Positions 19,138-29,611 of a stretch of 64,000 nucleotides of DNA are shown one piece after another. The notes below the pieces were generated by a model. The model was not told the origin of the DNA. It ran no database searches and saw nothing but the letters and a program-made list of their open reading frames with translations. The DNA comes from Aliiroseovarius sp. F20344 (GTDB taxonomy: Bacteria; Pseudomonadota; Alphaproteobacteria; Rhodobacterales; Rhodobacteraceae). Made by a program: the position numbers and the translations under genes. Positions within the stretch are counted from its first letter, which is position 1, and each line of letters starts with the position of its first letter. The stretch covers positions 1 to 64,000 of the forward strand of contig NZ_JALKBG010000005.1 in NCBI RefSeq assembly GCF_023016155.1, in the 5' to 3' direction.

Positions 19138-20322
19138 ATGATCCCGTCGCTTCTTCCCACCTATAACCGTGTTGACCTTGCTTTCGAGCGGGGCCAGGGC
19201 AGCTGGCTTATCACGGATGGGGGCGAGCGATACCTGGATCTGGGTGCGGGCATCGCGGTGAACGCGCTGGGCCACGCCCATCCAACATTGGTCGAGGTTC
19301 TGGCTGAGCAGGGCGCGAAGCTTTGGCATGTGTCGAACCTTTATAAGATCCCGCAGCAGCAAAAATTGGCGGACCAATTGGTCGATCTGAGTTTTGCGGA
19401 CACCGTGTTCTTTACCAATTCAGGTACGGAAGCTTGTGAGCTTGCTGTGAAAATGGCGCGGAAATACTGGCACGACAAAGACCAGCATGAACGCACGCAA
19501 ATCATTGGCTTTGATGGCTCATTCCACGGTCGGTCGTCGGCGGGGATTGCTGCGGCGGGTGGCGAGAAACTGACCACTGGTTTCGGCCCGCTTCTGCCCG
19601 GCTTTACTCATTTACCGTTCGGGGACCTTGATGGCCTGACCGATGCGCTTGCCGAAGGCAACGTCGCGGCTGTGATCATCGAACCCGTACAGGGCGAGGG
19701 CGGTATCCGTCCCGTGCCCGACGACGAACTGAAGGCCATCCGAGCCGCCTGTGACGACGCAGGCGCACTTTTGATCTTTGACGAAGTGCAATGCGGCATG
19801 GGCCGGACCGGCAAGCTGTTTGCACATGAATTCTCGGGTATCACACCTGATATCATGATGGTCGCCAAGGGCATTGGCGGCGGCTTCCCCTTGGGCGCCG
19901 TTCTCGCGACGGAAGAGGCTGCAAGCGGCATGGTCGCAGGTACGCATGGGTCCACTTATGGCGGTAACCCGCTGGCCTGTGCCGTTGGCTCGAAAGTAAC
20001 CGAGATCGTCGCCGATCCCGAATTCCTTGCAGATGTCAGCCGCAAGGCAGGTCTGTTCCGTCAGAAGCTAGAAGGCCTAGTGGCTGCCCACCCGGACGTC
20101 TTTGACAGCGTACGTGGATCGGGCCTGATGCTGGGTTTAAAATGCAAAGCCACCAACATGGATGTGCTGGCGAAATGCTATGACGCGGGCGTCCTGTGCG
20201 TGCCCGCCGCAGACAACGTGCTGCGCATCCTGCCCGCACTGACAATTGAAGATGAAGACATTGCCGAGGCCATCACCCGCCTTGAAACCGCTGCCAAGGC
20301 TGTGGAGGGCCAGAGCACATGA
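19138..20322 (+). CDS. argD: Acetylornithine/succinyldiaminopimelate aminotransferase
   Basis: This class III PLP aminotransferase of 394 aa moves an amino group between glutamate and N-acetylglutamate semialdehyde in arginine synthesis. It has [11 protein letters not shown] for phosphate binding, [13 protein letters not shown], and the PLP lysine in [17 protein letters not shown] chose the ATG at 19138 ([11 protein letters not shown]), the usual family start, with AAAGGA upstream; the frame open to 19033 is not conserved. It overlaps argF by 4 bp (ATGA), so the two are co-translated. Confidence 0.95.
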   Translation: MIPSLLPTYNRVDLAFERGQGSWLITDGGERYLDLGAGIAVNALGHAHPTLVEVLAEQGAKLWHVSNLYKIPQQQKLADQLVDLSFADTVFFTNSGTEACELAVKMARKYWHDKDQHERTQIIGFDGSFHGRSSAGIAAAGGEKLTTGFGPLLPGFTHLPFGDLDGLTDALAEGNVAAVIIEPVQGEGGIRPVPDDELKAIRAACDDAGALLIFDEVQCGMGRTGKLFAHEFSGITPDIMMVAKGIGGGFPLGAVLATEEAASGMVAGTHGSTYGGNPLACAVGSKVTEIVADPEFLADVSRKAGLFRQKLEGLVAAHPDVFDSVRGSGLMLGLKCKATNMDVLAKCYDAGVLCVPAADNVLRILPALTIEDEDIAEAITRLETAAKAVEGQST

Positions 20323-21245
20323 AACATTTCCTCGATATCAACGCCACATCGCCTGAAGACCTGAAAGGCATCATTTCGGAAGCGCACCGGATCAAAGCTG
20401 CGCGCAATGGACAGCCCAAAGCGGCGCTTGACGCAGAAACGCCCTTGGACGGCCACATGGTCGCGCTGATCTTTGAAAAGCCCTCGACCCGGACGCGCGT
20501 CAGCTTTGACGTAGGCGTGCGCCAAATGGGCGGCGAAACCATGGTTCTGTCGGGTTCGGAAATGCAGCTGGGTCATGGTGAAACTGTTGCGGATACCGCC
20601 AAGGTTCTGTCCCGTTATGTCGACATGATAATGATCCGTACCTTTGAAGAGGCAACGCTTCAGGAAATGGCGGAATACGCCGATGTGCCGGTGATCAACG
20701 GGCTGACCAACCGTTCGCACCCATGCCAGATCATGGCCGATATTCTGACCTACGAAGAGCATCGAGGGTCGATCAAAGGCAAGAAAGTGGTCTGGGCGGG
20801 TGACGGCAACAATGTCTGCGCGTCTTTCCTGCATGCCGCTGGGCAGTTCGGGTTCGACCTGACCTTCACAGGACCAGAGCCCTTAGATCCGGAAGCGCTG
20901 TTCGTTGAAGAAGCCCGCGCCAAGGGCGTGAATGTCGACATCATCCGTGACCCCGTTGAAGCGGTTCAAGGTGCGGACCTTCTGGTCTCAGACACTTGGG
21001 TTTCGATGCACGACGCGCCTTCAGCCCGCGAGCGTCGCCATAACCTGCTGCGTCCTTACCAGATCAACGACGAACTGATGGCACACACCAAACCCGACGC
21101 GTTGTTCATGCACTGCCTTCCGGCCCATCGGGAAGAGGAAGTGACAAGCTCGGTGATGGACGGCCCGCAATCGGTAATCTTTGATGAGGCTGAGAACAGG
21201 CTTCATGCACAGAAGGCCGTGATGCGGTGGTGTTTGGGGAAGTAA
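20319..21245 (+). CDS. argF: Ornithine carbamoyltransferase
   Basis: This 308-aa enzyme condenses carbamoyl phosphate with ornithine to give citrulline. The carbamoyl-phosphate site is [13 protein letters not shown], followed by SHPCQ in the middle and the ornithine-loop FMHCLPAHR near the C-terminus. All catalytic segments are intact and the length is normal. It starts inside the argD stop codon. A strong bidirectional terminator follows. Confidence 0.97.
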   Translation: MKHFLDINATSPEDLKGIISEAHRIKAARNGQPKAALDAETPLDGHMVALIFEKPSTRTRVSFDVGVRQMGGETMVLSGSEMQLGHGETVADTAKVLSRYVDMIMIRTFEEATLQEMAEYADVPVINGLTNRSHPCQIMADILTYEEHRGSIKGKKVVWAGDGNNVCASFLHAAGQFGFDLTFTGPEPLDPEALFVEEARAKGVNVDIIRDPVEAVQGADLLVSDTWVSMHDAPSARERRHNLLRPYQINDELMAHTKPDALFMHCLPAHREEEVTSSVMDGPQSVIFDEAENRLHAQKAVMRWCLGK

Positions 21246-21263
21246 GTTAGGTGAGTCTCAAAA

Positions 21264-21295
21264 GAAGGGCGCTCAAATCGAGCGCCCTTCTTTTT
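21264..21295. terminator. Bidirectional terminator between argF and pit
   Basis: An 11-bp perfect stem (GAAGGGCGCTC / GAGCGCCCTTC) with an AAATC loop is flanked by A-run and T-run on either side. It serves the convergent argF (plus) and pit (minus) transcripts. Confidence 0.9.
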
Positions 21296-21309
21296 CCGTT
21301 TTCCATCAA

Positions 21310-22791
21310 TTAAGCCATGACGGCATTCAAGACAAAGAAGATCGCAGCCGACATCAGAGCCGCAGCGGGGACTGTGATCACCCAAGCGGCTACGATGGTC
21401 ATGAAGTGCGAACGGCGCACCAATTTGCGGCGACGGCGCTCCTCGGGCGCGATGCGCTTGGCTTCTGGCCGGGCAGCGCGTGAATTGCGCAACCGGCGCT
21501 CCATGTGGAACTCGCGATAGAAGCCCACGCCAAAAACACCACCCACCGCGATGTGGGTCGAGCTGACGGGCAGGCCCAGCCAGCTGGCAACAATCACGGT
21601 GATGGCGGCAGACAACGCCACGCAATAGGCGCGCATTGGGTTCAACTTTGTGATCTGGCTGCCCACCATGCGGATCAGTTTGGGGCCGAACAGCATCAGG
21701 CCAAAGCTGATGCCGAACGCGCCAATGACCATGACCCATGTTGGGATCGTAACTTTCGCGGCGAAATCACCGACGCTTTCCACGTGTACGATGGCCGCCA
21801 GCGGACCAACGGCGTTTGCCACATCATTGGCACCATGTGCAAATGACAGCAGAGCGGCCGAAAAGATCAGCGGCAGTGCGAACAGGGTTTTCAGGGATTT
21901 GGTGCGGTTCTCAAGCCCCTCAGCCTGACGGGCGATCAGTGGTGCGGTGACCACATAGGCCACAGCGCCAACGCCAGCACCGATCAACAAAGCGGTTCCC
22001 AGATCAATCTTAACAATCCGCTTCAAGCCTTTGATTGACAGATACGCGCCAAAAGCAGCAGCCATGATCCCGATCAGGATTGGGACCCAGCGTTTGGCGG
22101 CGGCAATCTTGTCTTCTTGGTAGACAATTTTGTGCTTGATCAGGGCCAGGAACAGGGCGGCAACCACACCGCCCAGAACGGGCGAGATGACCCAAGAAGC
22201 AGCGATCTTGCCCATGGTCGGCCAGTTCACAGCGGCGAAGCCTGCTGCCGCAATACCAGCCCCCATAACGCCACCCACAACCGAGTGTGTGGTCGATACC
22301 GGTGCGCCAACCCACGTAGCAAGGTTTACCCAAAGCGCAGACGAGATCAGCGCGGCCATCATAGCCCACACAAACGTGCGCGATTGGTCAAATCCCGCAG
22401 GATCAATGATCCCTTTCGAAATGGTCGAGACCACATCGCCACCTGCTAACAACGCACCTGCGCTTTCAAATAGGGCAGCGATTACAATGGCACCGCCCAT
22501 GGTCAGTGCGTTTGCACCCACTGCAGGACCCATGTTGTTGGCAACGTCATTGGCGCCGATGTTAAGCGCCATATAGGCACCGAAGGCCGCGGCGATTACG
22601 ACAACCAGCGAGGTTGGTGTTTGTCCAAAGAACACAGCTGCCCCAAGGGCTGCCAGCACGATGAAGGCCAATGCGACGCCCATGCCCACCAAGGGGCGCG
22701 CAACATATTGCGTGGCGTACTCGACCTGACTGATCCGGTTCAGGTCTTTATCCAGTGTTTTCCACTGGTTGCCGTTATTCTCGCCGCTCAT
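21310..22791 (-). CDS. pit: Inorganic phosphate transporter, PiT family
   Basis: This 493-aa integral membrane symporter has the duplicated PiT signature: NIGANDVANNMGPAVG in the N-terminal half and FAHGANDVANAVGPLAA in the C-terminal half. About ten to twelve helices surround a central cytoplasmic loop (about residues 215-240). A basic, Arg-rich loop near residue 430 (RRLRNSRAARPEAKR) is unusual in its length. It is a low-affinity proton- or sodium-coupled phosphate carrier. A Pho-box-like direct repeat lies 20-40 bp upstream of the start codon. Confidence 0.94.
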   Translation of the reverse strand: MSGENNGNQWKTLDKDLNRISQVEYATQYVARPLVGMGVALAFIVLAALGAAVFFGQTPTSLVVVIAAAFGAYMALNIGANDVANNMGPAVGANALTMGGAIVIAALFESAGALLAGGDVVSTISKGIIDPAGFDQSRTFVWAMMAALISSALWVNLATWVGAPVSTTHSVVGGVMGAGIAAAGFAAVNWPTMGKIAASWVISPVLGGVVAALFLALIKHKIVYQEDKIAAAKRWVPILIGIMAAAFGAYLSIKGLKRIVKIDLGTALLIGAGVGAVAYVVTAPLIARQAEGLENRTKSLKTLFALPLIFSAALLSFAHGANDVANAVGPLAAIVHVESVGDFAAKVTIPTWVMVIGAFGISFGLMLFGPKLIRMVGSQITKLNPMRAYCVALSAAITVIVASWLGLPVSSTHIAVGGVFGVGFYREFHMERRLRNSRAARPEAKRIAPEERRRRKLVRRSHFMTIVAAWVITVPAAALMSAAIFFVLNAVMA

Positions 22792-22812
22792 GGTCTGTCC
22801 CCCGCGCTGCAG

Positions 22813-22830
22813 CTGTCATCTGGCTGTAAC
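22813..22830 (+). promoter_or_regulatory. Pho-box-like direct repeat upstream of pit
   Basis: CTGTCAT, a 4-bp spacer, then CTGTAAC gives the 11-bp-spaced repeat bound by PhoB. It lies on the plus strand, opposite to pit. The second half also joins an inverted repeat, TGTAAC-N6-GTTACA (22825-22842). Its placement between -22 and -40 of the pit start codon would suit repression. In Sinorhizobium meliloti, PhoB is known to repress the orfA-pit operon. Confidence 0.5.
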
Positions 22831-22924
22831 TTAGACGTTACAATTCAGCGCCTGCGCTAGCTTGTCGGCGCTTCAAATGCAACAGATTCGATAGGGGGTT
22901 GGGGCGGAAACCGCTACGCGCGTC

Positions 22925-23383
22925 TTAGAAGTCGCGTAGAAGTTGGCTCAGGTCCTTTTCGTCGACCATTTCGGCAGCTTCTTCGGGGGATACCCACTTG
23001 CGCGTGCGTTCATCGGCTTCTGGGAACTCTTCAGCCAGCTTTTCCACCTTCAGCGGATAAACCGATGCCGAACACCGGGCCACGCCGCCTGTGTCGAGCT
23101 CTTTGTCATAGAAATACTCACCAATCGGTGCGCGGTCGAGCTGACCTTCGCAAACGCCAGCCTCTTCCCACGCTTCTTCGCGTGCGGCTTCGGCGGCGTT
23201 TTTGCCGTCCATTGGCCAACCTTTGGGCAGGATCCAACGACCTGTGCCGCGGGATGTAACCAGAAGCACTTCTTTGTCATCACCCGTGCCGCGATAGCAG
23301 AGCGCCGCCACCTGCAATCGGTTGGGACGTTTGAACATAGGAGAGACAACCTCTTCCCAGGCTTGTTTGAAAAGCGATGACAT
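22925..23383 (-). CDS. NUDIX hydrolase, diphosphoinositol-phosphatase-like
   Basis: The 152-aa protein has an N-terminal beta strand RLQVAALCYR and a Nudix box in the KGWPMDGKNAAEAAREEAWEEAGV region (cited in parts: KGWPMDGKNAAEA, then EEAWEEAGV). The EExxEE core that binds metal is intact. The first Glu of the consensus is replaced by Lys and the usual Arg before the Glu pair by Glu, a variation seen among DIPP-like alphaproteobacterial proteins. It probably hydrolyses a nucleoside diphosphate derivative or polyphosphate-type substrate; the exact one cannot be inferred. Confidence 0.88.
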   Translation of the reverse strand: MSSLFKQAWEEVVSPMFKRPNRLQVAALCYRGTGDDKEVLLVTSRGTGRWILPKGWPMDGKNAAEAAREEAWEEAGVCEGQLDRAPIGEYFYDKELDTGGVARCSASVYPLKVEKLAEEFPEADERTRKWVSPEEAAEMVDEKDLSQLLRDF

Positions 23384-23502
23384 TTTGGGCCTGCATTCGT
23401 TTTTGAACGTTATTGATTAGACGTCATTATATGGGGAAACGAAGGAAAAATGCAAGCAAACGCCAGATTTAGCAGGGATTCATCACGGTGAAGTGACTTC
23501 GA

Positions 23503-25956
23503 TCAGGTGCCTTTTCGCTTCGCTCGCAGGGTGGGATCGGCTTGCGTGGGGTCCTCGGGCCAAGGGTGTTTTGGGTAGCGTCCGCGCATGTCCTTGCGCA
23601 CGTCCGCGTAACTTGTCGCCCAGAAATTCGGGATGTCGGTTGTTGTCTGAACCGGTCGACGCGCGGGTGACAGAAGCGTCACGCGCAGAGGTGTTCTGCC
23701 CACCATTGGGTGGCGGGTGACGCCGAACAACTCTTGCAGGCGCAGGCTGATTTCGGGTGTTTCGCCGGAATAGTCGATGGGGGTCTTGTGCCCCAAAGGC
23801 GTGGTGAAGTGGGCGGGCGCTTCTTGATCAAGTCGCGACATCTGGTTCCAGTCCAGCCACGCGCGCAGGGCCTCTAGGATGTCGAACTTCTTCCAGTCGG
23901 CAGAGGTCTTTACCCCAGACAGATGCGGCAACAACCAATCTTCGAGCGTCGCCATCAGCGCCTCTGCACGCATGTCTGGCAGCGTTTCGCCACCAGCACG
24001 CACCAATTCAACCCGCGCGATGAACCGCTTGGCGGCATCTGAAGGGCGCAGCCCCAGATCGCGCACCCCATCAAGCATCGCTTGCGCAACAGTGTCAGCG
24101 GGTGCGTCTTTCCAAATGCGATCATCCAGCACCACCGCGCCCAGACATTCCTGTCGCCGCGCCACCACCCGTCCGTCGCGTTTCGACCATGCGCAGCTGT
24201 CAATCCAACTGATTTGATCTGCGAACAATTCCCGAAGCTCGCCCTCACCCATCTGGATCGCCTGACGTATCCGCGCCTCGCGCGGGTTGCCGTCAGTGTC
24301 GGTCACCACGATAAGTCGTGCACCTGCCAGCGCGTCACCTTCGTCGATGATCCCGCCTTTGCCGCCAGACATGACGAAACGTGGAATATCACCGGGGCGG
24401 CGCAGCGCCACGCGGTCTGGATAGGCCAACGCGGCCATCTGCGCTGGGCTGCAGTCCGGGGGCGCGTCGCCAGCCATGCGGCGCAAGCGTTTTGCCTCGG
24501 TGCGTATATGCTCGATCCCGCCGCGGTTCGCTTGAATACCCCGTTTCGCAGCAAAGCCTTTCGGGTCGCGGATCGCCTCAAGCCTCAGCGATAAATCCAT
24601 CGGGGCGCCGCGGGGCAGGGGGTCGCGGTCGCTCCAGAGCGCGGCAAGGTCGGCAGCGTCCGGACCTGCGGTCAGAAGCATGTGTCCAAGGCGCGGGTGT
24701 AGCGGCAGGCGGGCGAGCTTTGTCCCATGATCGGTGATCCTGCCGCCATCATCCAGCGCGCCGAGGTTTTTCAGAAGGCTCTGTGCCTCGGCCAGTACGC
24801 CCGTGTTTGGCGGCGTCAGAAACGCTAACCCGGCCGCGTCCGAGCTGCCCCACCCGGCAAGCTCCAACGCCAAAGGCGCAAGGTCTGCGGTTTCGATCTC
24901 GGCAGGTGCAAAGGGCGGCATTCCGCCCTCCTCGCCTTTGGTCCAAAGCCGATAGCAGGTGCCCGGAGCGACACGCCCTGCGCGGCCCCGCCGTTGTTCA
25001 GCTTCGGCCTTGGAAACGCGTTCGGTTACAAGTCGGGACATGCCGCTGCCCGGGTCGAACCGCGCGCGCCGCGCCTGTCCTGCATCGACAACAACACGGA
25101 TGTCCTGAATGGTCAAAGACGTCTCGGCAATCGCGGTTGCTAGTACGATCTTGCGACCCTCTTTGGCAGGCTGAATGGCTGCGCGTTGGGCAGTGAAATC
25201 CATTGCGCCGAACAGAGTGTGCAACTGGCAGTCACCGGGCAAGCGGCCCTTGAGCACCCCTTCGCATCGCCGGATTTCACCTTCGCCGGGCAAGAAGACC
25301 AAGACGCCGCCTTTGGTTTCGCTCAGCGCGGTCAGAACCAGATCCGCTGTCGTATCGGGCAGTCGTGCACCTTTTGCCAAGGGGCGATCCAGATGCTTGG
25401 TCTCGACCGGAAAGGCCCGCCCTTCCGAACGCACGATGGGTGCGTCGTCCAACAGCTTTGCCACAGGGTCCGCATCCAGCGTGGCCGACATCACGACGAG
25501 CCTCAGATCATCGCGCAGCGCGCCCATCGCTTCCCATGTGAGCGCGAGCCCCAGGTCTGCATTCAAGGAACGTTCGTGAAATTCATCAAAGATCACCGCG
25601 CCGATGCCCTCAAGCGATGGGTCGGATTGCAGCATTCGCGTCAGGATGCCCTCGGTCACCACCTCGATCCGGGTGGCCTTTGACACTTTGGCTTCGCCAC
25701 GAATGCGATAACCGACGGTCTCGCCCGTTTTCTCGCCTAATGTCTGCGCCATGCGTTCGGCCGCTCCGCGTGCCGCCAGACGGCGGGGTTCCAACATGAC
25801 CAGCCGCCCGGAAAACGCACCGGCCTTCAGCATCTCAAGCGGTACGACCGTGGTCTTACCGGCGCCCGGCGGCGCCATCAGAACAGCGCGGCCGTGATCC
25901 GCCAGCGCTGAAAGCAGCGCAGGGATGGCATCATGGATGGGCAATTGATCCGTCAT
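23503..25956 (-). CDS. hrpB: ATP-dependent RNA helicase HrpB
   Basis: This is an 817-aa DEAH-box helicase. Motif I is APPGAGKTT near residue 30, motif II is the DEFH box in FDEFHERS, motif III SAT in VMSATLD, and motif VI is QRRGRAGRVAPG. The HA2 region and the C-terminal HrpB domain, ending in PKHPWPEDPTQA, complete the normal length. I chose the ATG at 25956 (MTDQLPIHD). HrpB is widespread in proteobacteria, but its RNA substrate is not well defined. It is divergent from meaB, with only 131 bp between their starts. Confidence 0.95.
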   Translation of the reverse strand: MTDQLPIHDAIPALLSALADHGRAVLMAPPGAGKTTVVPLEMLKAGAFSGRLVMLEPRRLAARGAAERMAQTLGEKTGETVGYRIRGEAKVSKATRIEVVTEGILTRMLQSDPSLEGIGAVIFDEFHERSLNADLGLALTWEAMGALRDDLRLVVMSATLDADPVAKLLDDAPIVRSEGRAFPVETKHLDRPLAKGARLPDTTADLVLTALSETKGGVLVFLPGEGEIRRCEGVLKGRLPGDCQLHTLFGAMDFTAQRAAIQPAKEGRKIVLATAIAETSLTIQDIRVVVDAGQARRARFDPGSGMSRLVTERVSKAEAEQRRGRAGRVAPGTCYRLWTKGEEGGMPPFAPAEIETADLAPLALELAGWGSSDAAGLAFLTPPNTGVLAEAQSLLKNLGALDDGGRITDHGTKLARLPLHPRLGHMLLTAGPDAADLAALWSDRDPLPRGAPMDLSLRLEAIRDPKGFAAKRGIQANRGGIEHIRTEAKRLRRMAGDAPPDCSPAQMAALAYPDRVALRRPGDIPRFVMSGGKGGIIDEGDALAGARLIVVTDTDGNPREARIRQAIQMGEGELRELFADQISWIDSCAWSKRDGRVVARRQECLGAVVLDDRIWKDAPADTVAQAMLDGVRDLGLRPSDAAKRFIARVELVRAGGETLPDMRAEALMATLEDWLLPHLSGVKTSADWKKFDILEALRAWLDWNQMSRLDQEAPAHFTTPLGHKTPIDYSGETPEISLRLQELFGVTRHPMVGRTPLRVTLLSPARRPVQTTTDIPNFWATSYADVRKDMRGRYPKHPWPEDPTQADPTLRAKRKGT

Positions 25957-26087
25957 CCTGCCCTTATCCGATGCCCCGCGCGTCGGGTCCAGCCCGGAAC
26001 TCTGCCGCAATCGGCGCTAACATGTCAGTGGCCTCTGGACAGGCGCAGGTGCAGGCGTCAGAAACGGTGCGAACAGGCGGAGGCGAC

Positions 26088-27074
26088 ATGGACATTCAGG
26101 ATCTGGCCAAACGAGTGATCGCGGGCGAACGCCGTGCTTTGGCGCGTGCCATTACGCTGGTGGAAAGTGGACGTGCGGATCACCGCGAACAAGCGGTAGA
26201 GCTTCTGGAAGCGACTGCACCGGAAAACCGCCAAGCCCTGCGCATCGGTCTGTCGGGCACACCCGGAGTGGGTAAGTCCACGTTTATCGAAGCGTTTGGC
26301 ATGTTCCTGATCGAAAAGGGTCTGAAGGTAGCTGTGTTGGCGGTGGATCCCAGCTCGGCCCGGTCGGGTGGCTCTATTCTGGGTGACAAAACCCGCATGG
26401 AAAGCCTGAGCCGCGAGAAGAACGCCTTCATCCGTCCATCCCCTTCGCAGGCGCAAATGGGCGGAGTTGCCCGTCGAACCCGCGAGGCTGTGGCCCTGTG
26501 CGAGGCTGCTGGTTTTGACATCGTGCTGATCGAAACTGTGGGCGTTGGGCAGTCCGAAACCATGGTGGCTGAGATGTCGGATCTGTTCCTTTTGCTTCTC
26601 GCCCCGGCAGGCGGCGATGAATTGCAAGGCGTGAAGCGCGGTATCATGGAGATCGCCGACCTAATCCTGGTGAACAAGGCCGATGGCCCGCTGAAAGAAA
26701 CCGCGATGCGCACCTGTGCCGACTATGCGGGTGCGCTGCGCCTGTTGCGCAAACGTGTCTATGATCCCGAAGGCTTCCCGAAAGCTCTGATGGTCTCTGC
26801 CGTCACGCAGGACGGTCTGCCCGAGGCATGGGAGACGATGGAAGAGCTTGTCGCATGGCGTCGCGAACATGGCCACTGGGAAAAGCGTCGCGCCGCGCAG
26901 GCCCGTCACTGGTTCGAGGAAGACCTGCGTATCGGCCTTTTGTCTGCGCTGGAAACAGGTGACGCACGCGCACGAATTGACGCGCTGGGCGGGCAGGTTG
27001 CGGCGGGCGAATTGTCAGCTTCGCGCGCTGCGGATCAGATGCTTGCTTACCTGAAAATGGCATCTGACAGCTGA
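26088..27074 (+). CDS. meaB: Methylmalonyl-CoA mutase-associated GTPase MeaB
   Basis: This is a 328-aa G3E-type P-loop GTPase that loads and protects the B12 cofactor of methylmalonyl-CoA mutase. The P-loop GTPGVGKST is at residues 57-65. The Mg-binding DPSSARSGGSILGDKTRM-type region follows (seen as DPSSARSGGSILGDK), then ETVGVGQSE, and the base-recognition NKAD. I chose the ATG at 26088 (MDIQDLAKRV), preceded by GGCGGAGG; the open frame back to 25971 lies in the divergent promoter region. It supports the same pathway as mce at 1399. Confidence 0.95.
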   Translation: MDIQDLAKRVIAGERRALARAITLVESGRADHREQAVELLEATAPENRQALRIGLSGTPGVGKSTFIEAFGMFLIEKGLKVAVLAVDPSSARSGGSILGDKTRMESLSREKNAFIRPSPSQAQMGGVARRTREAVALCEAAGFDIVLIETVGVGQSETMVAEMSDLFLLLLAPAGGDELQGVKRGIMEIADLILVNKADGPLKETAMRTCADYAGALRLLRKRVYDPEGFPKALMVSAVTQDGLPEAWETMEELVAWRREHGHWEKRRAAQARHWFEEDLRIGLLSALETGDARARIDALGGQVAAGELSASRAADQMLAYLKMASDS

Positions 27075-27259
27075 ATTCTGACGCTCTGCTGTCGGGGGTT
27101 GATATGCGCTAATAGCTGGGTTAGCGTGACTTTGAAACATGCAGGAGAATGCAGGATGATTCAATTCAGGACCCCACCGCGACGCTAGACGCTGGTCCTG
27201 TTGGGCTCACGTCAGCCCCGATTATCCTTTGTATTTTCCTTTAGCGCACGGAGCGCATC

Positions 27260-29089
27260 ATGTTTCGATTTTTCGAAAACCTTATCGACCCATTCCGTTC
27301 TTTTTCGGACGAAACTCCGCCCACAAAACTGTGGCCCTATCTGAAGTCGCAATATGACGGCTTTGGCAAACTGATGGCGCTTATGGCGCTGTCAGGTGTT
27401 GTGGTGGCCCTGATCGAAACTGGGCTGATCTTCTACTCCGGTCGCGTGATTGACTTGATGGACGGCTCTGACGCCGCGACATTCTTCCAGACGCACGGGC
27501 TGGAACTGCTGTTGGCGGCGCTGTTCATCTTGTTTCTCCGTCCCGCCATGATCGGCCTTAACCACCTGCTGCTTGAACAAACCCTCGTGGGCAACCTGCA
27601 TGATCAGGTTCGCTGGCGTGCGCATAAGCACCTGCTGGGTCAGAGCATGGGGTTCTTCCAGAACGACTTTGCCGGGCGGCTGTCTAATCGCGTGATGCAA
27701 TTGGGCGGCGCGGTCGAGGACGGAACCTATATGGCGTTCGAGGGCATTTGGTACGCGCTGACCTATGTTATCGCGGCCGCGTTGATCCTCAGCCAGATTG
27801 ATCCGCGATTGGCCCTGCCGCTGGTGATCTGGCTGGTGCTCTATATTTTCTATACCCGTTGGGTCGCGCTGCGTGTTGCAGCAGCGTCCGAAAAATGGTC
27901 GGACGCGCGGTCGCTTCTGTCCGGGCGGATCGTGGATGCTTATGCCAATATCGAAAGCGTCAAGCTGTTTAGCCAAGGCGAAAGCGAAGAGCGCTATGTT
28001 CTATCGGCACTGAAACGCCACCGTCTGCGTCTGCAACGGTTCCTGCGCCTGATGACGGAGCTTAGCTTCGGCCTGAACATCCTGAACGGGCTTCTGATCA
28101 CGGGCGTCCTGGGCACTTCGATCTATTTCTGGAGCCGCGGTGCCGTATCCGTGGGCGAGGTTGCCGCCGCATCCGCCCTGACCATTCGCCTAAATGGTAT
28201 GTCCGGTTGGATCATGTGGGTCACCGTGCGGCTGTTTGAGCATGCGGGCGTGATCCGTGAAGGCCTGCGCTCGATCTCGGTCGAGCACGAGGTGACCGAC
28301 GCGCCAAATGCCCCCGCACTTCAGTTGTCGAAAGGAGAGATCCGATTTGACGATCTAACCCATCACTATGGGAAGGGGTCTGGCGGTTTGGATGGCGTGA
28401 ACTTGTCCGTGAAACCCGGTGAGAAAGTGGGCTTGGTTGGACGTTCGGGTGCTGGAAAATCCAGCCTTGTGAATCTTCTCTTGCGGTTTCGCGATCCCGA
28501 GGGTGGGCGCATTCTGATCGACGGTCAGGACGTGGCAGGTGTCACGCAAGACAGCCTGCGCGCACAGATCGGGATGGTCACGCAAGACAGCTCGCTTCTG
28601 CACCGATCTGTGCGGGCGAACCTGCTCTATGGCCGCCCCTCAGCCACCGAGGCCGAGATGATTGCTGCCGCCGAACGGGCCGAGGCGCACGACTTCATCC
28701 ATTCGCTGGAAGACCCGAAAGGGCGTACTGGCTATGATGCCCATGTTGGCGAGCGTGGCGTGAAACTGTCCGGAGGCCAGCGCCAAAGGGTGGCCATCGC
28801 CCGCGTGATGCTGAAGAACGCTCCCATTCTGGTGCTGGACGAGGCGACATCTGCCTTGGACAGCGAAGTCGAGGCCGCCATTCAGAAAACTCTTTATGGT
28901 ATGATGGAGGGCAAAACCGTGATCGCCATCGCGCACCGCTTGTCCACCATCGCCCAGATGGACCGGATCGTCGTGCTGGATGAAGGCCGGGTGATCGAGG
29001 GCGGCAGCCATGATGAACTTCTGGCCACCAAGGGCATCTATGCAGGTCTATGGGAACGTCAATCAGGCGGTTTCTTGGCCGAGGAGTAA
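27260..29089 (+). CDS. ABC exporter, fused membrane and ATPase domains
   Basis: The 609-aa half-transporter has six helices in the first 330 residues, with coupling-type loops. A nucleotide-binding domain follows: Walker A GRSGAGKSS, Q-loop in GMVTQDS, signature KLSGGQRQRV, Walker B ILVLDEATSALD and H-loop IAHRLST, all intact. It would act as a homodimer, like MsbA or the multidrug exporters. The substrate is unknown. A 185-bp leader with a weak GGAG site precedes the ATG. No partner gene is adjacent. Confidence 0.92.
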   Translation: MFRFFENLIDPFRSFSDETPPTKLWPYLKSQYDGFGKLMALMALSGVVVALIETGLIFYSGRVIDLMDGSDAATFFQTHGLELLLAALFILFLRPAMIGLNHLLLEQTLVGNLHDQVRWRAHKHLLGQSMGFFQNDFAGRLSNRVMQLGGAVEDGTYMAFEGIWYALTYVIAAALILSQIDPRLALPLVIWLVLYIFYTRWVALRVAAASEKWSDARSLLSGRIVDAYANIESVKLFSQGESEERYVLSALKRHRLRLQRFLRLMTELSFGLNILNGLLITGVLGTSIYFWSRGAVSVGEVAAASALTIRLNGMSGWIMWVTVRLFEHAGVIREGLRSISVEHEVTDAPNAPALQLSKGEIRFDDLTHHYGKGSGGLDGVNLSVKPGEKVGLVGRSGAGKSSLVNLLLRFRDPEGGRILIDGQDVAGVTQDSLRAQIGMVTQDSSLLHRSVRANLLYGRPSATEAEMIAAAERAEAHDFIHSLEDPKGRTGYDAHVGERGVKLSGGQRQRVAIARVMLKNAPILVLDEATSALDSEVEAAIQKTLYGMMEGKTVIAIAHRLSTIAQMDRIVVLDEGRVIEGGSHDELLATKGIYAGLWERQSGGFLAEE

Positions 29090-29291
29090 TCAATTGCAGT
29101 GGGGCAGAAATTTCCTGTCCCACCGCCCCGCGACTCACTTGACGTCCCCTCTGAAGGCGTCTATTCACCGCGGACGGAATTCGGGGCGCTGCCGTGGCAG
29201 TGCCCGTTTGTATTGACCGGCTGGACGTGAGCGGCGCGAGGGCGCGCTGAAAATCTCACCAATCTGGCCCGAGTGAGCAAGGAAAAGAGCC

Positions 29292-29579
29292 ATGTCGCGT
29301 GTTTGCGAACTGACCGGAAAAGGCCCGATGACTGGCAACAATGTCAGCCACGCCAAAAACAGAACCCGCCGCCGGTTTCTGCCGAACCTGAACGACGTGA
29401 CGCTTCAGTCGGAAGCACTGGGCCGCGCATTCAAACTGCGCATCTCGGCTGCTGCCCTGCGTTCGGTTGACCACCGTGGTGGTCTGGACGCGTTCCTGGC
29501 AAAAGCCAAGAACGACGAACTGTCGGCCAACGCCCTGAAGATCAAGAAAGAAGTTGCGAAAGCTCTGGCAGCCGCCTAA
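29292..29579 (+). CDS. rpmB: 50S ribosomal protein L28
   Basis: This 95-aa basic protein begins [20 protein letters not shown] (after Met), the L28 signature, and continues with [13 protein letters not shown] and [12 protein letters not shown]. Length and sequence match alphaproteobacterial L28. It is monocistronic here, with no rpmG beside it, and is followed by a stem-loop terminator. Confidence 0.97.
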   Translation: MSRVCELTGKGPMTGNNVSHAKNRTRRRFLPNLNDVTLQSEALGRAFKLRISAAALRSVDHRGGLDAFLAKAKNDELSANALKIKKEVAKALAAA

Positions 29580-29611
29580 GCCCCGCGCCTTTCTGGATCG
29601 ACCAGATTTTG

